DNA from: Bacteroidota bacterium
GTDB lineage: Bacteria > Bacteroidota > Bacteroidia > Bacteroidales > UBA932
DNA: 60,267 nucleotides
Direction: 5' to 3'
NCBI GenBank assembly: GCA_029567375.1
Contig: JAKQLB010000366.1
Location: 1-60,267 of the forward strand
Shown here: in pieces, positions 26,267 to 34,174 of the stretch
Layout of the letters: each line of letters begins with the position of its first letter
How positions within the stretch are numbered: position 1 is the first letter of the stretch
Notes under the pieces: generated by a model
Seen by the model: the letters and a program-made list of their open reading frames with translations, nothing else
Told to the model about the DNA's origin: nothing
The model's database searches: none
Program-made: the position numbers and the translations under genes

Positions 26267-26301
26267 ATGACCCTCCCCTTCAAACGGGAGGGTCATTTTT
26301 T
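26267..26301 (+). terminator. Intrinsic terminator
   Basis: ATGACCCTCCC pairs with GGGAGGGTCAT, followed by TTTTT. Plus-strand transcript unknown; it also insulates against the convergent minus-strand operon. Confidence 0.85.
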
Positions 26302-26307
26302 ACCGAA

Positions 26308-26349
26308 ATAAAAAACTTTGGCTCCAGAGAAATTAATCTCCAGAGCCAA
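26308..26349 (-). terminator. Intrinsic terminator of the FlgT-like gene
   Basis: On the minus strand TTGGCTCTGGAGA pairs with TCTCTGGAGCCAA, then AGTTTTTTATT. It begins 12 bases after the stop codon at 26361. Confidence 0.85.
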
Positions 26350-26360
26350 TCTTTATAGTT

Positions 26361-27494
26361 TCACTTGCCATCATCGATGACGAGTGCCCCCTGTGCGTTT
26401 CTGTATGTTTTTGGCCATTCTTTTTTTGGCCGTTCTTTTTTGCCTATTTTGCCCCTTTCCTTTCTCATTTGTTTTCTTTCCGCTTCTTTCTTCACCTCCT
26501 CACACACATCCATAGTTAGCTTTAGGGTTCTGAGATTCTTAATCGATTCCATATCTGTTACCCGATATTTGATTCTTAGCGGTAGGCCCTCTGTAGGAAT
26601 GATTCTGAAGTTTTGCATATATTTGCACTTGTTTGCATTGGCATCTTCATCTTTCAATTTTCGCATAATGTAATTTCCGAATCTCATTGTGCCGGTTATC
26701 ACTCGCACCGCATAGTTAGCAATTTCTACCATGTTATCTGTGTATTCGTAATCAGTATCATCAATCGGAGTTCCATTTGCATAGATTTGCGCTTCAACAT
26801 TGCTTGAAGGCAACCCAACATCTCGCGATATATAATATTTTTCAGAGGACATATTACAATTGTGGATACGGTATTTTCCTCTATAGATATCTACCTCTCG
26901 AGAATCGTGTGGTTCTGAAAGATTTTTCAAAATCTCGTTATACGCTTTGTGGTAAAACGGATTTTGGGTAATCCTGACGTTCAGAATCAGGTCAACATAC
27001 TCTGCACCGATATGCTTGACCTCATATCCTTCGTATAGAACTCCATATTTCTCGTGAATCGGTCGTTTGATCATAATGCGATACATTTCTGCCAGCTTCT
27101 TGATCTGGGATTGCCTCTGGACAATGTTGCTGTAATCTTTGATAACCTCTTCGTAAGTGACGAAATTGACATCTTTTCTGACGAAATCTTCAATCTTGTC
27201 CTCTGATAGAGTTACATTCATCGTCACCAGGAAAATCTCATTGTCCTCTTTGATCTTGAGTATACGATATTTTTTCACGTAGCCAAGTGAAGCGGCGACA
27301 ACCTGATCCTTCTTGATCTGGTAGTTTTCCACATCTGTCACTCCATAGACGAGTGAGCTGGTGTACATTTCAACTGCTTCCCGCAGTCCGTTGCTGATGG
27401 CTTCCTCTTTTGTCGTTCCAGTGCCGGTTATAATTACCGCCCAGGAGTTGGAAGCTATTAAAAGAATGATGATGATCAGGACTATTTTTTTCAC
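26361..27494 (-). CDS. Exported FlgT/LPP20-like protein
   Basis: 377 residues from GTG 27494 (AGGAGG six bases upstream). Signal peptide KKIVLIIIILLIASNSWA. Residues 20-95 have the TGTGTTKEEAISNGLREAVE...VVAASLGYVKKYRILKIKED...FLVTMNVTLS pattern shared by the FlgT N-terminal domain and LPP20-like outer-membrane-associated proteins. The remainder is unrecognised; the C-terminus is very basic (ERKQMRKERGKIGKKERPKK). It follows the ClpB-like AAA+ gene by 9 bases. No flagellar genes are nearby, so a flagellar role is not implied. Confidence 0.7.
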   Translation of the reverse strand: MKKIVLIIIILLIASNSWAVIITGTGTTKEEAISNGLREAVEMYTSSLVYGVTDVENYQIKKDQVVAASLGYVKKYRILKIKEDNEIFLVTMNVTLSEDKIEDFVRKDVNFVTYEEVIKDYSNIVQRQSQIKKLAEMYRIMIKRPIHEKYGVLYEGYEVKHIGAEYVDLILNVRITQNPFYHKAYNEILKNLSEPHDSREVDIYRGKYRIHNCNMSSEKYYISRDVGLPSSNVEAQIYANGTPIDDTDYEYTDNMVEIANYAVRVITGTMRFGNYIMRKLKDEDANANKCKYMQNFRIIPTEGLPLRIKYRVTDMESIKNLRTLKLTMDVCEEVKKEAERKQMRKERGKIGKKERPKKEWPKTYRNAQGALVIDDGK

Positions 27495-27503
27495 TAGAAC
27501 CTC

Positions 27504-29405
27504 CTACCATGCCTCTCCTGTTTGTTCTATTTTAAATGCAGGAACGCCGTTGGCTTCTAAAGAAACGACTTTAACTGTTGGTTTATGAAGCCGCTGGATG
27601 TCACCGTCGAATATCGCCTGCGCCAGAGGATTGATAAGCCATGTCTTCAATTGGTTTTCGATGCCGTGACCTCCATAAGAAAGATCGCTCATACAATGAG
27701 ACTTCAGGCAATCGTTAACATCCTCCTCTAGTAAGACCTCAATACACTGATCATCCTTTAGTCGATTAAGAACATCTTTCACCATTTTGTCGTATATCTG
27801 GCCCGCAGCATCATCACGGATGAAGTCAAAAACGATTATATTTTCTCCGATCCTGTTAAGAATATCTGGGTAGCCAAGTTGAACTTTAAAGAAGTTTTCA
27901 ATTTCCGACCGCACCTTATGTTCGACATCCGCGTATGTGTCGTCCAGTGTCACATTGGGAACAAATCTTCCATTTTCAATGCGGCAGATGCCAAGTTTCG
28001 ATGTAAACACGATGAGCGATTCACTGAAATAGACCTGTTCACCACGGCCTGTGGTGATAACTCCTTCGTCCAATATCTTGAAAAGCTTATCAAGGATGCG
28101 TGGATGCGCTTTCTCGATTTCGTCAAATACGATAACAGAAAAAGGGTTTTCTTTGACAGCATTGGTAAATTCACCGCCCATGTCCGAACCGATATAACCT
28201 GGAGGTGCTCCAATCAACCGATGATAGGCATGTTCCTGGGAAAAATCATTCATATCGAATCGTATGCAAGCTTGTTCATTCTCGAAGATAAATTCTGTAA
28301 GTGCTTTTACCAACTCTGTCTTTCCGGTGCCGGTCGGTCCGGCGAGAAACATGACACCTCTCGGACGTCTGCTGATTTTCGGTCCTTGCACTCGATTAAG
28401 TCCGGTTATTGCGCATTTAATGATGTCGAGAGATTTGGTTATGGCTGTTTGTTGTCCTTTCACCCGCTCACCAATGATAACATCGCCATTTACAATCTTC
28501 GCACGACCAATTCGCTTCCAGGAATCTTCTGTCACCCCCAGCTTGTAACGGTTTACGGCTTCGGCGAAATTGTCGAATCCTATATTCTCAACAATGCATA
28601 GCTTCCTTATGGCGATTATATCGTTTATGTACATACCCTCCGTCAGCTCGACAAATTCATCATCTTCCTTCTTATCTTCTACGGATGAGCCTCCTAATAA
28701 CGGACAGATTGCCGCCCGTCGCTGGTAGTGGTCCGGCTTCGGAACAATAATCGAACGTATTTTCGGATTCTCCAATACAAACCATGCGGGCAAGTCTCTT
28801 TCCTTTTCGCAGAGCCAAATTATTGGATTGTAATATTGTTCTCCAAATTTTTGAGTTGAATGCGGCCAGTCATCATAACTTGGAATCAGCGCCCGAGATA
28901 AGTATCGGCACTCCGCAGGGTCGATGGAATCTGCCTGCATAAGATAGTGCGATGTAAAATCCATAAATGCGGCGATGAAATGTTCCTTCCAACAGCATAT
29001 CTGTTTAATGATATCTATTGACTTTTCCATCGAGCAAGGGAAGTAGCCTGATTCTGAATTGAATTCGCACTTGAAGTATTCCATGAAGAACTGCCGCGAG
29101 TCTTCCGCTGAACCATCGGTGATATGAAAACCTCTTATCGGATTGAAGGTGATAAAGTATTCATAACCTTTTAATCTCAAAGCATGAGATAGATACGATA
29201 AAATCCCGGAACGATCATATTTTCCTTCCCTGCTTCTGCTCGGATATGAATACAAGTCGCGGATATTGCCGGAAAGTACGAATTGTGGCTTGATGGGGAG
29301 AAACCGTAGGAGATCTTTGATCCAGCGAGGTGTTGCCTTGTCTTTAACGAAGGCATCAGATTGATCAATATCGATCTTGATATTCTTGGTTATCTTAGTG
29401 TGCAT
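27504..29405 (-). CDS. ClpB-type single AAA+ protein with divergent N-terminal AAA-like domain
   Basis: 633 residues. The C-terminal half is a class-2 Clp ATPase domain: Walker A LAGPTGTGKTELVKALTEF near 350, APPGYIGSDMGGEFTNAV, Walker B VIVFDEIEKAHPRILDKLF near 420, sensor region and a ClpB D2-small-type C-terminus (DLSYGGHGIENQLKTWLINPL). The N-terminal 300 residues begin with a KPQFVLSGNIRDLY motif and look like a degenerate AAA domain without a P-loop, as in Ycf46-like proteins. No ClpP-binding loop is evident. Likely a substrate-remodelling ATPase; paired with the exported FlgT-like protein downstream. Confidence 0.85.
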   Translation of the reverse strand: MHTKITKNIKIDIDQSDAFVKDKATPRWIKDLLRFLPIKPQFVLSGNIRDLYSYPSRSREGKYDRSGILSYLSHALRLKGYEYFITFNPIRGFHITDGSAEDSRQFFMEYFKCEFNSESGYFPCSMEKSIDIIKQICCWKEHFIAAFMDFTSHYLMQADSIDPAECRYLSRALIPSYDDWPHSTQKFGEQYYNPIIWLCEKERDLPAWFVLENPKIRSIIVPKPDHYQRRAAICPLLGGSSVEDKKEDDEFVELTEGMYINDIIAIRKLCIVENIGFDNFAEAVNRYKLGVTEDSWKRIGRAKIVNGDVIIGERVKGQQTAITKSLDIIKCAITGLNRVQGPKISRRPRGVMFLAGPTGTGKTELVKALTEFIFENEQACIRFDMNDFSQEHAYHRLIGAPPGYIGSDMGGEFTNAVKENPFSVIVFDEIEKAHPRILDKLFKILDEGVITTGRGEQVYFSESLIVFTSKLGICRIENGRFVPNVTLDDTYADVEHKVRSEIENFFKVQLGYPDILNRIGENIIVFDFIRDDAAGQIYDKMVKDVLNRLKDDQCIEVLLEEDVNDCLKSHCMSDLSYGGHGIENQLKTWLINPLAQAIFDGDIQRLHKPTVKVVSLEANGVPAFKIEQTGEAW

Positions 29406-29510
29406 CCAATTGCGCTCCCATTATGTTTGATGCCAATTTAAAAATAAAATACATTAATCTCAAGATAAAGTAAAGAAAAATTATTTAATATATTCAATTA
29501 GATAAATCAT

Positions 29511-29544
29511 ATTTCATATGGAAATAACTATTTCTATATGAAAT
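29511..29544. promoter_or_regulatory. Palindromic operator-like sequence, copy 1
   Basis: ATTTCATATGGAAATA and TATTTCTATATGAAAT form a 34-base inverted repeat with one mismatch, upstream of the ClpB-like gene and 300 bases before the divergent plus-strand genes. Confidence 0.6.
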
Positions 29545-29547
29545 CTA

Positions 29548-29563
29548 TACCGGCGAGAGCCGG
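29548..29563 (+). repeat. REP-like repeat copy
   Basis: TACCGGCGAGAGCCGG; CCGGC and GCCGG are self-complementary, making a tight hairpin. Three bases after the palindromic operator. Confidence 0.5.
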
Positions 29564-29686
29564 CCTGTTAAATCTTTCCAGGGCAGAAAATACTTTTACC
29601 GTCTTTTTTTGTTTTCGCATCCGGCCATTCATCTACTAAAGCTAACTATATCAATCACATCTACACGCTTTTTGATATTCGATTTT

Positions 29687-29717
29687 TTTTCATATAGAAA
29701 TTGTTATTTATATACAA
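29687..29717. promoter_or_regulatory. Palindromic operator-like sequence, copy 2
   Basis: TTTCATATAGAAAT with a partly inverted TATTTATATACAAA; a second, more degenerate version of 29511-29544, closer to the plus-strand promoter at 29756. Confidence 0.5.
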
Positions 29718-29755
29718 AAATGAATCTATCTGTTTGTTTTTATTGTATATTTATC

Positions 29756-29784
29756 TTGACAAACAGCAGAGTAAGGTTTAATAT
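29756..29784 (+). promoter_or_regulatory. Sigma70-type promoter
   Basis: TTGACA at 29756-29761, 17-base spacer, TAATAT at 29779-29784; 25 bases before the ATG of the 43-residue membrane protein. Confidence 0.8.
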
Positions 29785-29809
29785 ATCAATCACAGAAAGG
29801 AAAGAGATT

Positions 29810-29941
29810 ATGCCGATCATCACGAAGGAAAACAAAATTTTATTGCTGGTTTTGGCGCTTGCCACGATCCTTGCCTGGTTGATCTTCGGGCCGGATGTTT
29901 TGAAATACATGAGTGGACCGTTCTGGCTTATTAGACCATAA
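29810..29941 (+). CDS. Single-helix membrane peptide, 43 residues
   Basis: MPIITKENKILLLVLALATI and 23 more residues: one transmembrane helix, then FGPDVLKYMSGPFWLIRP. Good promoter and a GAAAGGAAAG ribosome site make it a real gene. A similar but frame-shifted peptide lies at 31545-31644. Function unknown. Confidence 0.6.
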   Translation: MPIITKENKILLLVLALATILAWLIFGPDVLKYMSGPFWLIRP

Positions 29942-29971
29942 AGGTTGACGCCTTTATTGAGGTAAAAAGAA

Positions 29972-31480
29972 ATGGATGCCTTAAGACTTTACATTGACGA
30001 CGATAATAACGATCTCTGGATCTTCTTTGCAGATGATTATTCCTCTCATATCGGCGGACCATATCTCTACTGCTTCGACAGCCGCACCCTCAAGTTCAAG
30101 AGGGATGTCCGGCTTTACAACGACAAGGGAACGCCCATCACCAGACCTTTCGATCCGCTGTTTGCCTCCCATGATCAGCAGGGGAATTTCATTCTGGCAA
30201 CAGACCTGGCTTATCTGACAAAGGTGAATGCGCAGGGTCGCAGGATCTATCGGAAGAGACTCATGGAGTATCACCTCCATTGGACTGCCCGGCGACAGGA
30301 GCGGAAGCGCCCTTATTTTGTCAGGGACATTCAGAAGCAGGGAGATCATAAACATAAAGGTTACGGACTTGGATCTGTCGGCAGCCTTTATATGCTCTCA
30401 ATGGCCTACTCGAAGTCCCGCGACTTGCTATTTGTCGGCCAGGGCTGCCCGTGCGATCCCAATGACGTCATTGTTTATAATGGCGATGGAAAGTATCTGT
30501 ATCATTTTGAGGCGCCGGCAGGACCGTCGGCAATAGTGCCCCGTGGCGGATTGCTGTATCTGGCCGATCACTACCATTCCTTTGTCCACGTTTATACCTA
30601 TGAAGGGCAGTGGGTCCGGTCATTCGATGTGCTTTTAAAAGATCGTTTTCATGGTCTTTTCTATCTTGAAAATGGTCAATTGGAGCGCAGGTGGGAGTAT
30701 GAAGAGCAATATGTGACGGAAGACGAATCTTTTGTCGTTTCCATGTGCGCCCTTGGTGAATGCAAGCTGGCGGTGGGCATGGAAGGGGGACTGGTTCGCA
30801 TCCTGAATCAGGAAGGCGCTTTTGTTTGTGACATAAACCCGCCCAAAGAAGGTCTTTATCCCAACAGTATCATTGGCGACGCTTCGGATAATCTTTTCGT
30901 CTATTATACGAAGGATTTTCTCTTTAAGAACCCGCATGGACTGTACCGCTACGACGCCTTCGGAAAGAACAAGGGGCCGCTTTTCCGAGGCGAAAAGGGA
31001 ATGTTCACTCCAAAGGAAAAAGACCTGAAAAAGAAGATTCAGCAAGATTGTGCCGATGCCTATGATTATTTCCAGATGGCAGACATTCAGATTCGCGGGG
31101 AAAAACTCTCACAAGAAACTATCCGGTTCTTGGAGCGGTCCCTGGAAAGGAAACCCGACCTTTGGATTTCCTTGGCTTATCTGGGCCTTTCGCTTGTGGA
31201 ACTGGGTGAAACGGAGCGTGCCGTTGCTTGCATGGAAGAAGCTATCGAGTATTTACCATGTGATTTCATGGCTGTGGAACTGATTTATTACCATATGGGG
31301 AAGGGAAACAAGGACAAGGTACTGCAATACTTCAAGGTTATGGAAGAAAATAGTGATGAAGTCGATGTCGAGTTTTATACGGACAAGCTTACCACGGAAG
31401 ACTTGGAGCGATTTCTTGGTGATGAAATAAAACGGAACAAGACAGGCAGCCTGGTCAGTGCCGATGCCGGCGCCCCATAA
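29972..31480 (+). CDS. Beta-propeller-like protein with C-terminal TPR
   Basis: 502 residues, no signal peptide. Residues 1-345 consist of repeated strand patterns (LWIFFADD, LFVGQGCPCD, LLYLADHYHSFVHVYTYEGQ, LAVGMEGGLVRILNQEG, NLFVYYTKD) like an NHL/six-bladed propeller. From about 395 to 470 are tetratricopeptide repeats (SLERKPDLWISLAYLGLSLVELGETERAVACMEEAIEYLPCD). A protein-interaction scaffold is likely. Start ATG after GAGGTAAAAAG, 30 bases after the small membrane peptide gene, same transcript. Confidence 0.75.
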   Translation: MDALRLYIDDDNNDLWIFFADDYSSHIGGPYLYCFDSRTLKFKRDVRLYNDKGTPITRPFDPLFASHDQQGNFILATDLAYLTKVNAQGRRIYRKRLMEYHLHWTARRQERKRPYFVRDIQKQGDHKHKGYGLGSVGSLYMLSMAYSKSRDLLFVGQGCPCDPNDVIVYNGDGKYLYHFEAPAGPSAIVPRGGLLYLADHYHSFVHVYTYEGQWVRSFDVLLKDRFHGLFYLENGQLERRWEYEEQYVTEDESFVVSMCALGECKLAVGMEGGLVRILNQEGAFVCDINPPKEGLYPNSIIGDASDNLFVYYTKDFLFKNPHGLYRYDAFGKNKGPLFRGEKGMFTPKEKDLKKKIQQDCADAYDYFQMADIQIRGEKLSQETIRFLERSLERKPDLWISLAYLGLSLVELGETERAVACMEEAIEYLPCDFMAVELIYYHMGKGNKDKVLQYFKVMEENSDEVDVEFYTDKLTTEDLERFLGDEIKRNKTGSLVSADAGAP

Positions 31481-31544
31481 CCGAAGACTTGATAATAACT
31501 CGCGCCCCTACAAAATCAATACATGAGGCATACTTAATGACCCC

Positions 31545-31644
31545 ATGAACAAAAAGAATCATATATATTCTATTGGCGATAGCGGCGTTAGCTTTAGGTT
31601 GGCTGCTGTTGGACTGGGAAGTTGTGATCATTCACCCTTGGTGA
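31545..31644 (+). pseudogene. Small membrane peptide gene with a one-base frameshift
   Basis: ATG AAC AAA AAG at 31545 is out of frame by one base with a clearly membrane-like sequence, RIIYILLAIAALALGWLLLD then WEVVIIHPW and TGA at 31644. The shift falls in the AAAAA run at 31551. Looks like a relative of the 43-residue peptide at 29810. Confidence 0.4.
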
Positions 31645-31670
31645 ATTAATTCAATATTGCTTAGGTCACT

Positions 31671-32164
31671 ATGGAATGCAAATCTCATGAACGACCCTGG
31701 CGGGATTGGGCTGTTGACAGGAATCTTGACAATCAATGGCTGGAACGGCTGAATAAACTGGAAACGCTCAATCTCGTCAGCATCTGCGAAGGACATATCG
31801 ATGTGAAGCTGACGAGATTGAGCGTAGACCTGTTATAATAGTAAGACCGAAAGAGGCCTACATGAGGCCACTTACAGAACTTTGGTATGATCTGAAAGAA
31901 GCTCTTGCCGATGCAATAGAAAATATCTGGCCAAGTGAAGAAACCATTATCGAATTTGAAATTCAGCACCGGATCATGAAAGATGGAGGGTGTAAGGAAG
32001 ACCGTGAGGACATCATTCTCAGGATTACCTCCCGTCAAAAAAGGGAGACTGCATTCTTCCCCAACTGGGTTGAAAAATGGTTTTCAGGAACTGTATCCAA
32101 GATAGAGGAATTTGACCGCTTCTTTGAAAATCTGATGGCGGATAGGGAGGGGCAATCAAAGTGA
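31671..32164 (+). pseudogene. Hypothetical gene split by a frameshift
   Basis: ATG 31671 opens a 55-codon frame containing DNQWLERLNKLETLNLVSICEGHID, which ends at 31838. A frame offset by one base carries on from about 31800 without a stop: EADEIERRPVIIVRPKEAYM, then RPLTELWYDLKEALADAIENI to TGA at 32164. The two parts join into one protein of about 164 residues around SICEGH. No family named. The second part overlaps the next gene's GTG start (GTGA). Confidence 0.6.
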
Positions 32165-32451
32165 TTACGTTTCTATTGGCCGTATTATTCATCATCCTGA
32201 ATATTCTGGATGTAACGACTACGAGAAAGGTCTTGAGAGATGGCGGTTATGAAGCCAATCCAATAGTTAGGTTTTTAATTAGATTGCATTTGTTTATACC
32301 GGCAAAGATCATCATGGTCATATTGATTATTGTGATCATGGCCTTCTCGGATAGGGGAACAGGCATATATACTGGCATTATTTGTTGCGGAATTTATAGT
32401 TTTATTGTATGGAACAACCTCCGTTCGATAAGATTGCAGGCACAAGATTGA
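32161..32451 (+). CDS. DUF5658-like membrane protein
   Basis: 96 residues with three hydrophobic helices. ILNILDVTTTRKVLRDGGYEANPIVRFLI matches the conserved D-x-TTT ... E-x-NP core of DUF5658-type proteins. GTG start overlaps the preceding stop codon. Function unknown. Confidence 0.65.
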   Translation: MITFLLAVLFIILNILDVTTTRKVLRDGGYEANPIVRFLIRLHLFIPAKIIMVILIIVIMAFSDRGTGIYTGIICCGIYSFIVWNNLRSIRLQAQD

Positions 32452-32463
32452 TATGGAATCGTC

Positions 32464-32814
32464 ATGACCTTTAAATCACTACTGATTCTAAATGTTATAG
32501 CTTCCCTTATATTTATTCCCACTTTAGTATCTTACGCTGACGAGTGCTTCAACTCATCCAAAAAGCTCACTGCCGATGCCCAAACCATAAGATTAAAAGC
32601 AATGGATATGGGTTGGCGAGTAAGTAAAACAGCATCCATCACTGCTGCGAGTGTTGCCATAGGAAAGGTAGAAATATATCCTCAGGATAATGTGGAGATT
32701 TGTCTTCGGGAAGAAGATGAAACCCTTCAGATCAAGGCGCAATCAAAATCAAAGGATGCTGGTATTGCCAAATGGCATAGGGTAATTGCCAAGAAGGTTG
32801 GAAAAAAGACGTAG
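32464..32814 (+). CDS. Exported hypothetical protein, 116 residues
   Basis: Signal peptide (LLILNVIASLIFIPTLVSYA) and a short basic periplasmic domain with two cysteines (DECFNSS, EICLREED). No family recognised. Last plus-strand gene before the convergent Xre regulator. Confidence 0.55.
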   Translation: MTFKSLLILNVIASLIFIPTLVSYADECFNSSKKLTADAQTIRLKAMDMGWRVSKTASITAASVAIGKVEIYPQDNVEICLREEDETLQIKAQSKSKDAGIAKWHRVIAKKVGKKT

Positions 32815-32823
32815 AGGTTAGGA

Positions 32824-33186
32824 TCAGCCCTTACGTTCTTTAAGGATTTGCTTTTCGAGTCTTACCAGGGTGACATAGTGATCGATGATGTGATCTGGCA
32901 TACCGTTTAAAATAGATAGGAGTTCTTTTTTGTAATGTTTTTTACCGGCAAGATCTTTTTCTTGATCCTTCTTTTCAGCTTCATCCTTGAAGAAGTTTAT
33001 GACCGGCATAGACAGCGCCTCGGCGATCATTTCCAGAGATTTCTGGGTATAAAGCCGTCTGCCGTTTTCCAGTTGGTTGATATATCCCTGAGACAAGCCG
33101 CTTTCCAGGGCAAGCGCCTCTTGGGTCAGTCCTTTTCGTGTTCGGATAGTTCTGATGTTGTTGCCAACGATATTTTTTCTTTTCAT
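32824..33186 (-). CDS. Xre-family transcriptional regulator
   Basis: About 120 residues: N-terminal Cro/CI helix-turn-helix (NIRTIRTRKGLTQEALALESGLSQGYINQLENGRRLYTQKSLE), then a short helical tail. It faces the EcsC-GTPase operon, and a palindrome (33231-33257) sits between the two starts, so it probably represses itself and that operon. ATG 33186 chosen; a TTG lies 6 bases upstream. The REP-like core TTTACCGGCAAGATCTTT at 32941 is inside the coding sequence. Confidence 0.85.
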   Translation of the reverse strand: MKRKNIVGNNIRTIRTRKGLTQEALALESGLSQGYINQLENGRRLYTQKSLEMIAEALSMPVINFFKDEAEKKDQEKDLAGKKHYKKELLSILNGMPDHIIDHYVTLVRLEKQILKERKG

Positions 33187-33230
33187 GAGCAAATGATATT
33201 ACAACCTGTAATTATCAACAAATGCAGGCA

Positions 33231-33257
33231 GCAATATTTTTTTGATAGTAATATTGC
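33231..33257. promoter_or_regulatory. Operator-like inverted repeat in the Xre/EcsC divergent region
   Basis: GCAATATT, 11-base gap, AATATTGC, perfect symmetry. Lies 45 bases before the regulator start and 79 bases before the EcsC start; a plausible Xre binding site. Confidence 0.55.
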
Positions 33258-33335
33258 ATGGTGCTATGGAAGTCTGGGGAAGATTAATCTTCTCGCTTTT
33301 GAATTAAATGAAGCTACTCGTTGGAAAGGAAAAAG

Positions 33336-34136
33336 ATGACACCGGAAGATCTTAGCCGTTTACGATATGCGAAGGAACTTCTTGAAAATCCCGGTTTAGC
33401 TGCAAAATTGACCAATGTTATTGGTATGCCCTTTGAGAAAGCTTTCGATTATCTGCCGACTAAGTGGACCGGCGCCATACAGAGCATCACTCAGAAATCT
33501 TTACATCATGCCCTTGATGTTGCCATAAAGACCATCGACCACAACGACAAGAAATCATCGAGCGATAAGCTTCATAAGTTTCTTGCTGCAGCTTCGGGTG
33601 GAGTAGGCGGCGCTTTCGGACTGCCTGCTTTGACAGTAGAGCTGCCAATCACGACCGTCATCATGTTTCGCTCGATTGCCGATATTGCCAGAAGCGAAGG
33701 TGAGGATGTCCAGACGATAGAGACAAAGCTGGCTTGCCTTGAGGTCTTTGCGCTTGGCGGCTGTTCTGACAAGGATAATGCCGCCGAAAGCGGTTATTTT
33801 GCTGTCAAGGCGCTTCTAAGTAAGCAGGTTTCAGAAGCGGCAAAATATATTGTTGAAAAGGGAATAGCTGAAGAAGGAGCACCGGCGCTGGTCAGATTGA
33901 TTGCGACCATTGCGTCCAGATTTGGAGCTACTGTTTCACAGAAAGCAGCGGCGTCGGCAGTTCCGGTTATAGGAGCGGCCGGTGGTGCGTTGATCAATTC
34001 TATCTTCATGGACCATTTCCAGAATATGGCCAGAGGGCATTTTATCATGCGAGGGTTGGAAAGGAAGTATGGGGTGGATTTAGTTCAAATAGAATACGGA
34101 TACCGAAAAAATAGTCAATTACTTAAGAAGCAGTAA
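33336..34136 (+). CDS. EcsC family protein
   Basis: 266 residues from ATG 33336 (AAAGGA upstream). AASGGVGGAFGLPALTVELPITTVIMFRSIADIARSEGED and CLEVFALGGCSD are the core of the EcsC family, followed by SAVPVIGAAGGALINSIFMDHFQNMARGHFIMRGLE. EcsC proteins are peripheral or hairpin-membrane proteins of unknown biochemical role, often beside GTPases. First gene of the GTPase cluster. Confidence 0.9.
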   Translation: MTPEDLSRLRYAKELLENPGLAAKLTNVIGMPFEKAFDYLPTKWTGAIQSITQKSLHHALDVAIKTIDHNDKKSSSDKLHKFLAAASGGVGGAFGLPALTVELPITTVIMFRSIADIARSEGEDVQTIETKLACLEVFALGGCSDKDNAAESGYFAVKALLSKQVSEAAKYIVEKGIAEEGAPALVRLIATIASRFGATVSQKAAASAVPVIGAAGGALINSIFMDHFQNMARGHFIMRGLERKYGVDLVQIEYGYRKNSQLLKKQ

Positions 34137-34174
34137 TAATATGAATACTGTTTATATGAAAGGAGAAAGATCTA

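Noticed and set aside
27879-28601. A 240-residue plus-strand gene
   Set aside because: It is antisense to the AAA+ core of the ClpB-like gene, whose motifs are unmistakable; no ribosome site or homology.
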